A DNA stretch of 64,000 bases from Diphasiastrum complanatum (GCA_029204225.1 CM055107.1:23423178-23487177), one strand, 5' to 3'. Positions 22,468 to 33,390 are shown, numbered from the stretch's first letter. The notes: generated by a model from the sequence alone, not told the origin. Numbers and translations are program-made.

Positions 22468-23938
22468 TTTGCTTCCGATATTTTTTCCAATGAAAGTTGC
22501 AATTTAGAATCATGCAACAATTTTCTTCTTTCGTATGGATCCAGTAGCTCATAGTTTTCATGCTTACTCAGATCAACGTAAGCAACATACACTGCAAAAT
22601 GAGATGATCTGAGCATGGAATTCATTGGTCCATATCCTAAAATTTTAACCGCAATAGTTTTTTTTACAAAAATTATTTTATGCACCTTATTAAAATTATG
22701 TCCTCCAAGAAAATGAGACAGTGCCTTGATTGCCATAATCATAGTTTCACCATGTTGATGAAACTTTGAATGGGCAACACTTATCTCATTATTTTTGAAG
22801 GACTTCAGATAGTGCCCCAGTGCATGATCTCTTGAAAATTCTCCAGCAGAAGATCTCTGCCCTCCTCAACAAATTTCGAAATCATCAAGAAAAATTGTTT
22901 CCTGAAATGATAAAAAACAAAGTAAGCTCCAGTATATAAACTGACATAACCAATGTACTAGTACTTGATAAGATACAAAAACTTACGCATTCGGCTTTGT
23001 CTTCACTGATTGATGTCTCTCTATCAATATTATGTCCACCTTTCGATGTTAATATTGTTGGTGAATTTTGGATTCTAAGAAACTCCTCCTCATAAGGTAG
23101 ATCATCTTCTTTGTTGCGCATTTCCTCCACAGCCATTTTCAAGCAATCTTTCCCTGAATAAAACTTATCATTATGTACATCATCAACACCAGGGAGAAGA
23201 TCATCAGCATCAAAATCAATTATATTCGAAAATTCATCTAGCTCTTTGTTCAAAATGCAAAGAGTCTCAGTTTCAGTGAAGTCAAAAAGATCCGATATAT
23301 CCCATATTGTCAAAAAGGAATTATCATCTATATTATAAGTAGGCAAAGTGATCAAAGATTTATCAGAAGGAGAAAGGGTAGTGGGGGTTCTAGGGCCTAT
23401 AAACGTAGCCCTATTTTGAGCAGGATCAAAATCAGAACAATCATCGTATCAATAAAAAAGTATCTATACCTACAATTTTTGACTTTTTAGACTTTGTACC
23501 ACTAGAAGAAGCTGCTTCAGAAGTGGAGAGAACAGCCTCCGAATCGTCAGAAATATTCAACAAAAGAAAAAAAACAATAGCAGATTGAAAATCAACAAAT
23601 CTACATTTCTTATTATGAATTGGACACTCATCTACAGACTTGAAATCATTATGTAACTTGGTAAACATTCTGTCAAGCTTAGCTTTATCGATATGCTTGT
23701 CGAGTGCCACCAGGTCCTGATAATGAATCATGTCCTTATTTTGAGATCTGAATAAGGGGGTACTGAGCAGGGACTTATATCTGAGATATATCTCAGAAAA
23801 TGCCTCCACACCAAGGCCCTCAGTTATAGAAGGTAGAATAAAAAGAAAAGGAGAAAAAAGAGATTTGAAGTACTCCAACCTATTAGGAATACCAAATTCA
23901 TGAAAAAAAAAAAGCATCGCAAATTTTTTTGTTTTCAT
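22464..23938 (-). pseudogene. Gene X copy 1 (unknown, broken)
   Basis: Minus strand. The first frame (23938-23441) reads EFGIPNRLEYFKSLF, then KLDRMFTKLHNDFKS and CPIHNKKCRFVDFQSA. After a shift near 23448, a second frame carries YNIDDNSFLTIWDISDLFDF, then SNIIDFDADDLLPGVD and an acidic stretch. An intron with a perfect GTAAGT donor and TTTCAG acceptor (22986-22902, 85 bp) leads to a last exon (with one in-frame TGA near 22870) that ends at 22464. It is clearly paralogous to the gene at 25890-26769. It diverges from the H3-C48 gene with only about 50 bases between them. Function unknown; the Cys cluster could bind a metal. The start is uncertain because a poly-A run near 23902 blurs the frame. 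Confidence 0.5.
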
Positions 23939-23989
23939 CCACTGTTCTTTTGTTCGAAATATTTTTTTATTTACTTTCTTTCTCTAAGT

Positions 23990-25908
23990 ATGATGGCCAT
24001 GACCAAATCCACTGCCAGTGCCATACCCACTATACAGCCATCCCATTCACGTGTTTCCCCTGTTACTTGCCGTAGGCGTGACAGGAAGCAAGTCTAGCTG
24101 AGGGAGATCAGAAAACTCCAGAGATCAACTGAATTGTTGATTCCTAGAGCTCCTTTCGGCCGATCTGTACGAAATGTCACTCTGTCACTTGGGCTAGATG
24201 TTCGTTTTGCCATGACAGCCATGCAGGCCTTGCAGGGTGCTACAAAAGATTTTCTGTCCCAATTTTTTGAGGATTTGTGTCTTTTGGCAGTGCATGGTAA
24301 GCGTGTCACCATCATGCCAAAGGATTTCGTCATTCTCAAAAGGCTTCGGGACAGATATTCTAGTCTGCATGTTGATAATGCCAGCACCTCCAGAGACCTG
24401 CCTCTGGATAGGACTGATTTGCCTACTACCTCTAGGAGGAAGAGAAAGCAGTCTGTACCCAAGAAGGCTAGATCTTGAAGGCCAGTTGTTTTCCTTCCTC
24501 CTAGAGTTATCCCGGCCAAGAGACCTCGTGTCTTCTTAAGCTCTGAGTCAGATGCTGGAGAATCTGACTCAAATCGAGAATCTTCACCCCTTCCTCCTCC
24601 TGTTATTCGTCCAGCTCCTCAACAGGTTTCATCACCAAAAGTGTTGATTACCCAAGAGGAGCTAGACAAAATAATAGAGAAATCTATAAATAATGTTTCC
24701 ACTTCTGTTTCTACTCCTGTACATAATCTTTTTGTGAGAATTCCATATGATCCAGCCCAGGTTTTTTTTATTCTGACCATTCTAATCAATACGAGGCCTA
24801 CCTAGCTAACAATGTGGATCTTTTGGTAACTTTTTTGATTTTTTTCTTCCAGATATATGTAGAAGCTTTAGATTAGGTCCCAAATTTTGTGCCAAGCTAA
24901 AAGATAAGACCTCAAAAATTTCAGATGCAATAGTAGAGGCCGGAGTTTCTTTTTTGCTGAATAGTATTAGTTTCGATTCCCATGGTACAGTTTTTGTAGT
25001 TAGTCCATTTTTCATGGGAGCGGTAAAGACGAAAGAAGCCAATTTTGAGAAGGCTGTCTATTTTATCGAGTGCAGTCCTATGGCGAAATTCTATTTGATT
25101 CCATATGAAAATAAGTAAGGATTTCTCTTTTGTTTTTGTTGCTTTAATCTGGATTGTTGCATGTCTCATTGTTTCAATAAGAACGGAATTTTTTCATAAA
25201 TATGACTTTATCGATATTTGTTGTATCTTGGTTGTTGCAGTCGGCATCGGAGCCTAAACATTCTTATTGTAAAGATAAATAAGGAGGGAGTATCAAATTT
25301 TCTATGTGTAAAATCAAACTCAACTGTAAATACACATAGAGAGTTTGATTCTCTACTTCAAGATGCCGTTCGGGAAATACCGACAACGACAACTTCAATT
25401 GGAGATATAACCATTAAATCTCTCAAGGTATATTCAATTTATCTCTAATATGCATGTATTCTTTTTTTAATTCAAATGTATCGTCATAGCATAAATAAAA
25501 TTTCTATCATAATATTACTAATTTTTGTTCTATATATGCAGTGTGTACAGCAAAATGACGCTTTTAGTTGTGCATGGTTCGTCTTGTACAATTCAAAGCT
25601 ATTTTTTGAATGGTATAATTTACAAACGGATGTAGATATTGAAAAGGTAATATTCTATTCATTTGTAGTTCATTTCATTGTGATTCATAATTTATTACTA
25701 TCATTGTTTGTAATTTGCTGATTCTCGTATTTTGTGATGACAGTTCACTCTTGAGCCGTATACTCCTGATGATGTATATAGATTTCGACAAGAATTGATC
25801 AGAATCTTTGCCCAGTACGGTGTAAGCGTTGCACCTGCAATCGAGAGCCCTCAAAAGGAAGCTGCTCCTATGGACGAGGGAAGCCCATCTGGGATTGGAA
25901 TGTCGTGA
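23990..25908 (+). pseudogene. Histone H3-like / C48 protease-like fusion, copy 1
   Basis: Exon 1 (23990-25114) opens MMAMTKSTA, close to the H3 tail. It continues into an H3 fold at 24098-24370: [20 protein letters not shown] (alpha-N/alpha-1), AMQALQGATKDFL (alpha-2) and KRVTIMPKDF (loop 2/alpha-3). A Pro/Ser-rich linker follows, then the start of a C48-like domain ending KFYLIPYEN. Exon 2 (25241-25427) gives HRSLNILIVKI, where C48 enzymes have the catalytic His-Trp. Exon 3 (25542-25646) gives QQNDAFSCAWFVLYN, with the likely catalytic Cys at 25569. Exon 4 (25744-25908) ends at a TGA. All three introns have GT-AG ends. Disruptions: TAG at 24095 (Trp position in copy 2), TGA at 24476, and a frame change between about 24770 and 24830. 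Both domains are recognised from motifs only. Confidence 0.65.
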
Positions 25909-26769
25909 ATTCTTCATCGGATGGTCTGCCTCGCCCAACCTCAATTATATTTGATAAAGTCTTATTCAGGCATTCTTCACTAGTCATAAGTCCCTCCTCA
26001 TGATCAAAATCAATACCAGCAACAAGGTCATCTGCTTCAAAATGTACAAAGTCGGAGAATTCGGAAATTGTGCCGGATAATAAACATAGAACCTCGTCAA
26101 AAAATTTACATAAATCAATAGTAGTAAAATATATATCGTCATTAATATAATATACAGACAAATTGAAAAGACGTTTTGACTCCTCCATACATTTGGATTC
26201 ATCATCAAATGTATTTTGGCCAATGAAAGAATCCTGGAGAACATCAGTATTTACATCAATTAAGTCACTTTCCTTATGAGGAGTGTCGATAAGAAAGGGA
26301 CTGATATCCTTAATAGCTGACTGAATAGAGGATGGTGCAAAAGGAGGGTCAGCAATAGAAACTTCATCATCATTTGGGATCTGAACTAACAAGAATAAGT
26401 ATGAAACCACTCTGAAATTCAACCAATCGACATTTCTTGTTGCAATACGGACACATTGAACTGCTTTTGAAAAGATCAAACAATTTGGTGAACATTCTAT
26501 CCAGTCTATGTCTGAAAGCTGGGAAGAAATGAACAAGATCAGTATAATGCATGTATTGGAGTGGACCTATGGAGAAAACAGGCTTACTAAGTATATCTCT
26601 GAGTCTGACATAGTTCATAAAATATGTCAGAATTTGGTTGTGCAGTCCTGAAAACATGTAGATATGGCCTCAATAGACTGTGGAAATAGTCTAGGTTTTC
26701 AGTTATCCCAAATTCACTAAGAAATGAACTCAAGCCTGAATCTTGTGAGGATGATGAGGAAGAGGCCAT
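25890..26769 (-). pseudogene. Gene X copy 2 (unknown, 3'-truncated)
   Basis: Starts MASSSSSSQDSGLSSFLSEF at 26769, chosen because copy 1 aligns from E-F-G-I. It continues with NLDYFHSLLRPYL, RLDRMFTKLFDLFKS and CPYCNKKCRLVEFQS (C-x2-C-x3-C). After frame changes near 26590 and 26400 it reads YFTTIDLCKFFDEV and SDFVHFEADDLVAGID, then an acidic tail. Homology to copy 1 stops near 25900, just before the equivalent of the copy 1 intron, so the last exon is missing. Its 3' end overlaps the 3' end of H3-C48 copy 1 tail-to-tail by a few codons. This is where the two repeat units are joined. Confidence 0.5.
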
Positions 26770-27600
26770 GGCAGTAACGTGAATATCACACTTGTGCGCG
26801 AGGGAGAACTGAACCAAAACTAACTATCAAAATGGCGCACAAGAGGGATATGTATGGCAGGCAGATACCGAATATCGCACTTGTGTGCGAGTAGGTATAG
26901 TTGCAAGCAAACGGAAGGCAATGAGCGTGCACAAGAGCGATATGTTTTGAATTTTGAGAACGGAAAAGGTAAAAAATTAATCGGTTTTCGTGCCATTTCT
27001 ACTAAATTTTTGCATGTGTGGTCAACGGACTTAGGACACGTGTCACCTTTCAATTGGACTACAGGTGCAGGCACATGTGAGGTGACACCAACACACATGT
27101 GAAATGACACCTAAATATGTGTCGCCTGTTCATTCGTTTGCTCGACAACACGTGTCGCTCTCGCATTTGATCGTACAAATCTCACACGTGTAATGTGATA
27201 GGGTGACACATGTCGCTCTCACATTTGTCTGTACAACTCCCACACGTGTGACAGGACGTTCTTTCGCACATGCGAACCATGATATAAAATCACAAACTTC
27301 GATGAATTTTTTTCACTTTTTTTTAGGCTCCGCATATCGCACTTGTGCGCGTCCTTCACAATCAAAATTCCTCCTACCGCCTTCCATGCGCACGGTCCGA
27401 TACGTCTGCCTACGTATCACTCCATATCGCACTTGTGGGTCTTTCCTCAAAACTAATCGTTCTCTGTGATATTCGGCTCACACAGGTCCGATATACCGTA
27501 CATTCTGTTCGTACATATCGATCCTCTGTGAGCTCTTTATCATCCCTCCCTGCTCATCCTAATCGTCACGCACAAGTTCGCTATCACATAGTACACGTCC
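26770..27600. promoter_or_regulatory. Divergent promoter region with iterated motif
   Basis: The 830-bp spacer between the divergent starts of X copy 2 and H3-C48 copy 2 holds six variants of TATCGCACTTGTGCGCG. Four are forward (26784, 26873, 27335, 27424) and two reversed (26834-26850, 26925-26942). It also holds four ACACGTGT palindromes, which are G-box-like (27036, 27148, 27184, 27242). The outermost motif overlaps the start of X. Iteration in both orientations between divergent genes suggests a regulatory role; the equivalent spacer of copy 1 is only about 50 bp and lacks these motifs. Confidence 0.5.
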
Positions 27601-29282
27601 ATGGATAGGAGAAAGCAGACAAGGAGGGACTTCTTCTCTCCTGGCTCATCCTCATCCCCTGCGGTTGCCATCACACCACCCGCTAGACCTAGAACGTGCA
27701 ACCGCAGCAGGTGGCTCTCTGAGATACGCAAGTATCAGAGATCAACGGCTCTGTTGATCCCAAGAGCTCCATTCTACCGTGTTGTCCAGAATATAACAAG
27801 AAATGATCTCGGACAACTGGTTAGATTCACACCCAGTGCTCTTCAGTGCCTTCAGGAGGCTGCTGAAGATTACATTAGGCTTTTTTTTAGGATTTTGTTT
27901 TGCTTGCCATCCATTCCAAGAGGGTTACCATAATACTCAAGGATTTTCAGCTCCTGAAGAGGATGAGGGATAGGTACTATAGGTTACATGTATCTCAGCC
28001 TGCTGCTCCTAGACCAACTCCTGTAGATAGAACTGATATTCCTACGAAGCGTCCTAGGAAGCAGACAGCCCCCAAGCGTGCTCCTAAGAAAGTGAAGCCT
28101 TACCCTTCAGATTCTGTAAAGCCTAACCCATAATCCATTGTAGATAACACTGTTGTAAATATAGCTACCTCTGTTTTGGATACCCCTTCAGATACTACAC
28201 ATCCACCTCCTCCTCCTCCTCCAAATTTTTATACATATCCCATGCTATAGATACCTATTGGTACTCCTTTTTGCTTTAGACTAGATGAAGTTGATTTTAG
28301 TATTAATTTAAGAGTTATAGATTGCTTGGATCTCAAAGTCAGACGGGCTATCAGTGATCCTATGATAGAGTCCGGGCTTACACTCTTGCAATATGACATT
28401 GCAAGAGATTCATCAAATGAGTTGCTGGTGCTGAGTAACTTTCTGCTTCAGGCCTTCAAGGAGAACAATGACATATTGTCACAGTGTCTAACAAGTGGAT
28501 TCACACCAGCAACAAAGTATCTGCTCATACCTTATCATACGAAATAAGATATATTAAATGCTTCTTGTTGTTTTATGCATTGACATTGGCATTGTCAATA
28601 GAAATAGTTCTCAGAATTGCAGCTAAAGAAATTTCAATCTTATTTTGCAGTGACCTCTGGAGTTTAACCCTGTTCTCTATTAAGAGATCTGTAAATAATA
28701 TTATTAAAGGTTTTTGTGCTAAGATGAATTCGGCGAGAAATACGCATAAGAATGTAGATATATATCTTTGATATCTAAGTAAATATATTCCTACAGACGT
28801 TCTCCATTCCGTGGACTGGCAGATCGTCAGTTTGGAGGTAAACTCTATCTTTCTTAATAGCATTTTGAAATCAGTATTCTAATAAAATATTTTCAATTTA
28901 ATTCATTCTGTTTCATAATTGATTTCTTGTGTGCTGAATTATTTTGCAGTCACCCCAGCAAAATGATTCATTCAGCTGTGGGTGGTACACATTATACAAT
29001 GCCAAATTGTTTTTAGAGTGGTTCAACCTTCAACAAGATGTTGATATTTCTAAGGTAATTAATTTTGTTTATTCTTATTTTGGAATCGTGATTAGTTTTC
29101 AATTATGGTGATGTTTTTGGCCATTACTAATACATGAATGTTCTATTTTGCAGTTTACACTTCCTGAGTACACATCAAGCCAGGTGTGCAGATTTAGACA
29201 AGAAATTATACTAGCTAGGGCAAGGCTTCAGCCTCCCGTTATTGATGATGGTGCAAAGGATGATGTAGTTATACTAAATTAA
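27601..29282 (+). pseudogene. Histone H3-like / C48 protease-like fusion, copy 2
   Basis: Starts [12 protein letters not shown] at 27601; R-x-K-Q-T-x-R matches the H3 tail spacing. The H3 fold (27715-27990) reads [34 protein letters not shown] and, after a frameshift near 27900 in a T-rich run, [18 protein letters not shown]. One frame then runs through a basic K/R/P linker, a proline run and the C48-like N-terminal part to 28543, interrupted only by TAA (28131) and TAG (28248). Exon 2 (28651-28837) has DLWSLTLFSIK, with Leu where the His is expected, and a TGA near 28769. Exon 3 (28950-29054) has QQNDSFSCGWYTLYN, with the Cys-Gly pair at 28977. Exon 4 (29154-29282) ends at TAA. The intron 1 donor has mutated (ATAAG instead of GTAAG). 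Confidence 0.65.
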
Positions 29283-29476
29283 GATAAAAAAAAATATAGA
29301 TAGCATAGAACAAAAATACATGTATAGACTTCATAGAAAAATATACATTGATATATCAAATGCTGCTTCAGTTTATGAATTTGGGAGCACAGAATACATG
29401 TACAGATTCCAACTTGGGCTTTCATTTATTGAACGAAAGAGTGTATACACAGATTTTTACTAAAGTTTATTTGAAG
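29283..29476. other. Convergent spacer, AT-rich
   Basis: Short AT-rich spacer between the ends of the H3-C48 copy 2 gene and gene Y. No motif was recognised. Confidence 0.4.
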
Positions 29477-30920
29477 CTATTGTTCTCTCACAATGGTGAT
29501 TGTTGTAGGTAGATCTTTGCAGCACATTATCAGCTCCTGTCTTTTTCTCATCTGTGACATGGCAAATATTAGTGAATGTGCAATTGTAAATGATGACATT
29601 TTCTATTATTTTGTTCTATTTTGAAATGGCAATGAGCATAAAGTACTTACGAGTCTTCCGTTGATGATAAATCTGAAAGATGTTGGTAGATTGGTTTGTA
29701 ATAGCATGAGCTCTATTCTGATAAAATCAAGCTTCCAATGCCCTTCCACCTCAACCAAGTCAAATATTCCTCATTGTAGATAATGATTATCTCCATTTGG
29801 TTTGTGTGACCATTTAGTTCAAAGTCTTGATCCAGTGGTAGCCATGTACCTTCAATTTTCTTGTATCTCTAGTAGCTAAATTTGAGACTGAGCATTTGCT
29901 TTTCGATATGATAACAAAAGATCATTGAGGACTTTTAAATCCTGCATTCTATGTCATTATTTGTTTTACTATCCCAGCCTTGATCCATGAGATCTGACAA
30001 AGTCTCATCTGATGGGCAAACAAATAAAGTTGGTGTCCTACGAACACTAGCACTCGAGAAAAAATCAACAAATATATGCAATGAGATAAACCAACTTAGG
30101 TGAACAATTTTCAAGCCTGTGCTTATCTTCATAGCATTTCTAATATCATTGAGTAGCTTGCATCTCGAGGATTCAGAAACAATGCTGTCAGGAGTAGGCC
30201 ACTCATCACTTTGAAAACTAGGCAATGGAATTGCTTCGAGCTTGCCAAAAGCTCTATCTGTTTGTGGCGTATATAAAGATTCATAAAAATAGATACCACA
30301 ATCTTTGGACTTCTTCCTTTGTATTGCAGCTTTTCAACATCAGAGTGAATCACGTCTAATATTCCTGCAAGTGATTGTGCGGGCTCTCATTCACTTATGC
30401 ATGATGGATATAAATCTGAAAGAAAAAAACAATGTTGAAGCATTTACATCATAATCTGAAGAACATCAATAAAGGAAATCACCTATGATTGCTGTAGAGT
30501 GCATATATTTTGATATACTTACAATTACATTTTTATGATCATGAGGATTGATATCATGTACTTTGATTTCTGAATGCATATATACACATTGCACTAAGAC
30601 TTCTGATATCGATAAACCTCCCGGGGTAGTCTTAAACTCCAAAATTTTAGCTTTCCAATAAGATTTGTAAGTCATTTTTGCTCTTTTCTTTTGTCAAAAA
30701 TTGCCTTTTGATGATGGATGCAGCAATACCCATGAGTTCTTCGTATATTTTGTTGTCTTCCAGTTATCAGCTTCATCTTTCTCATTGTAAAGAATCACAT
30801 AATCGGGGTCTCCTTGCCATTGCTATTTTCAAAGCTTGGGCGCCAAAAACCTCTCTGATATGATACTTAAATTCAATTTTTCGTATCACATTTAATCTAA
30901 TGTGAATGCCAACATAGTCA
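29477..30920 (-). pseudogene. Unknown spliced gene Y (broken)
   Basis: Minus strand, at least four exon-like blocks. The 5' block (about 30890-30680) reads IEFKYHIREVFGAQALKI and, after a shift, DPDYVILYNEKDEADNW. The next (30675-30530) is TYKSYWKAKILEFKTTPGG and ends at a GTAAGT donor. The large block (about 30420-29655) has DVIHSDVEKLQYKGRSPK, then FQSDEWPTPDSIVSESSR and LTWL-type segments, and ends PTSFRFIINGRL before a GTAAGT donor. After a 99-bp intron (29650-29552) the last exon reads MRKRQELIMCCKDLP and stops at 29477. Several frame changes occur. No family is recognised; 'V/I-I-Y-N-E-x-x...W' appears twice and may be an internal repeat. It converges with the H3-C48 copy 2 gene. Confidence 0.35.
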
Positions 30921-31881
30921 CGGTTATTGCGTATACCATATTTTATGTAACTGCACATACTATATTTCTATAACTGTAACTAGTATAGTTAGAAAATTTC
31001 ATTATACTAACCAGCATAGTCAAATAAATTTAAGTTGAGGTATTGACGTCGGGCAGATTAGCACGTGTCGGGCAGGAAGAAGAAACCAATGGAATATGTC
31101 CATGCTGCTCGGACACAAATTTCAAAGTTTTCTGTATTGCATTTTTATTTTTTAGTTAATTTGAACTACGTTACGTAGATTTCAAATCTGTGCATTTTCA
31201 TTGGGCCTGGTGACTGTCGAAACTAAAGAAAAAAATAAAAGTATCTTTACAAAGGGTCTTTTTGATATTGAGAACTCCTCTAATGCTAGCAACGAACATA
31301 TCCTCTTCTTAAATGTTAGAATCATCACAAAACGTATACGTAACATCTGTGGCTTATGCGTAACCGGAATTCTTTAAAAGAAACCATACCTAGTTGATTG
31401 TAGATGTATTGTCTTGAGACGATGCCATGTTATTCCCACAAAATGTGTGTTTTCTTTAAGAAACACCAATACATAATACTCATTATATATCATAAAGTAT
31501 TTTTACTTTTGAATCGCAATTATAACAAATACTCATGCTCTTCTATTAAAGTAAGTGTTTTACTTACTAAAGCTTAACCTATATTTCAAGGTAACATCAA
31601 ATAACATACCTGTAACGACTCTTTTCAATATATGGTTCAAAATCGAACCGAAGCTACTGCTCCTGTCCATACGTTGTGGCTAAGCATAAAAAGTTGTGGC
31701 TAAGCATAAAAAACTTTGTAAAGTGCATAACTTAAAAAAAGGGTTTTTTTTTTTAATACAAAGGGAAGGTCTAATATGGTGTCGGTGCAAGACCTTTTCT
31801 TGAAGTTCCGATCGTCATGTGTTGTTATAAAAGTGTGTGTAGTGTAGCGGAGCATTTTAAAGCGAAGAATCACCCATGAAT

Positions 31882-31914
<33 letters not shown>

Positions 31915-33100
31915 AGAGGGAGAGGGAGAGGGAGGGGAGACACCAACACCTCTTATAGTTTATATTATAAACATCTCACTCTTTAAGTAATATAATCTTT
32001 TTAGGTACATTTTGATCATGTTCACTAGTAATAAGAAGCCAAGACGAGTAGGGGCTTAGAAGCTATTTGGGATGGTTAACAGAGTAAAACAACTGGTTTT
32101 GTTTAAGACGATGACGTTAACCCCATCTCGTATAAAAAATAAATCTCGTTCGGTCTCACTCACACACAGAGGCACACCACATCCGCGCTCGCGCGCGCGT
32201 GGGCGTTAAAGTACTTATTAAATCGTAAGATCTTGCTGAAAGAGTCTTTTGGGGAGTCGAAAATGAAAGCAACTGGTAGAAACTTCAACGCCAGAAAGGG
32301 CTCTCATACGGACAAGACTTCAGAAAATGGCTAAGCTGTAACAGGTTTAATCATCTGGTCATGTCATAATATAAATCCTGCTATCAAAGCCATATTTCTG
32401 TTTTTCAGAAGGTTGCTAGCAGGTCAGAGCGGCTCCTGGCCATAAGTTCTAATGGAACAGACGAAAATCGATCGTGAAATCATCAGCTACCTGTGCATAC
32501 ATGAAATTTCAGATAAGGACCACATAGATGTTACAGTGAATGGAATCTGGCTTTGCCTGCTACAAAGGAAAGCTTTAATAACTGTGTACAGCGTGACTTT
32601 AACCAGCCATGACGCTTTACCCTCCAACCTGGAAGATCAGCAACTTATTTAACAACAGTGGTCCTTCTTGACTCCAGCGGTCATGATTTCACTTCTGTCC
32701 CTCTCAAGAAAAGCAGATTCACAACGATAATGACAAGTTAGGATGCTGTTTTTGCACACTACACTTTAAAAGGTGTTCCATAGAACTTTAGACGATCAAT
32801 GGTTAACAGTTCCAGTTACCAAAATTCCTATGTAAAAAAAATGAATATGTATATTCATTTTTACATGAAATAGTGAGAATCTGATTGCCACTTTTCTGCA
32901 AATCAAGGCTCAGCAACTTTTCTCGTACTCAGCCTTGCACTGGATTATACTCGTGATCTTCATCATGTTTTTTGGGTACGAAGTTTAGTATTCCTAAAGC
33001 TGGACGTTCATGCTACTGGTTGATGGAAGAATATCTCCCAGCGAATCAGGCAAGCTGCATGGCTTGGACGCCAGTTAATTATTGACTCCGCTGCGATGTG
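30921..33100. other. No gene recognised; simple repeats
   Basis: Intergenic sequence. A 22-bp direct duplication (gttgtggctaagcataaaaa) occurs at about 31674-31712. A purine run, (GA)n turning into (GGGAGA)n, spans 31881-31940, and an alternating CG run lies near 32190. A short frame at 32452-32652 has no recognisable features. Confidence 0.45.
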
Positions 33101-33107
33101 AATAAAC

Positions 33108-33390
33108 ATCGGGCTCCCATGTGCACTGCCACCCACAATAAACTCGATGCCTAGTGCGCGAGCAGGATAAACTCAGATAGCCTGGCACATGCACTTACAA
33201 TTCTTGGGGCTCAGGAAAGTGGGGGGAGCATTAATGCGCTCAAGTCGCTTGAAGCAAGTGCCCAGCCGATTACTTTGCAACAAGTGTAAGATGCATTGTT
33301 GCTGCCCAGCAGCTAACCCTTATGGATGCTGCCTGAGAAAATTTAAATTTCAACTTTCCACGATTGCTTCCACATTTCTTTAGCGAGTCC
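33108..33390. repeat. Dispersed repeat, copy B
   Basis: Counterpart of 15095-15320, sharing 'cccatgtgc', 'cacccacaataa', 'atgcacttac', 'attactttgcaa' and 'aagatgcattgttgc' in the same order. It is longer than copy A through inserted segments. No coding potential recognised. Confidence 0.5.

Noticed and set aside
24094-24519. 141-codon minus-strand frame opposite the H3 fold of copy 1
   Set aside because: It is the antisense shadow of the histone-like segment and shows no motifs of its own.
23990-25908. Reading the H3-like and C48-like parts as two separate genes because stops lie between them
   Set aside because: The stops fall at different places in the two copies, and in copy 2 the same frame runs from the H3 fold into the C48-like part, so an ancestral fusion fits better. 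It remains the main alternative.
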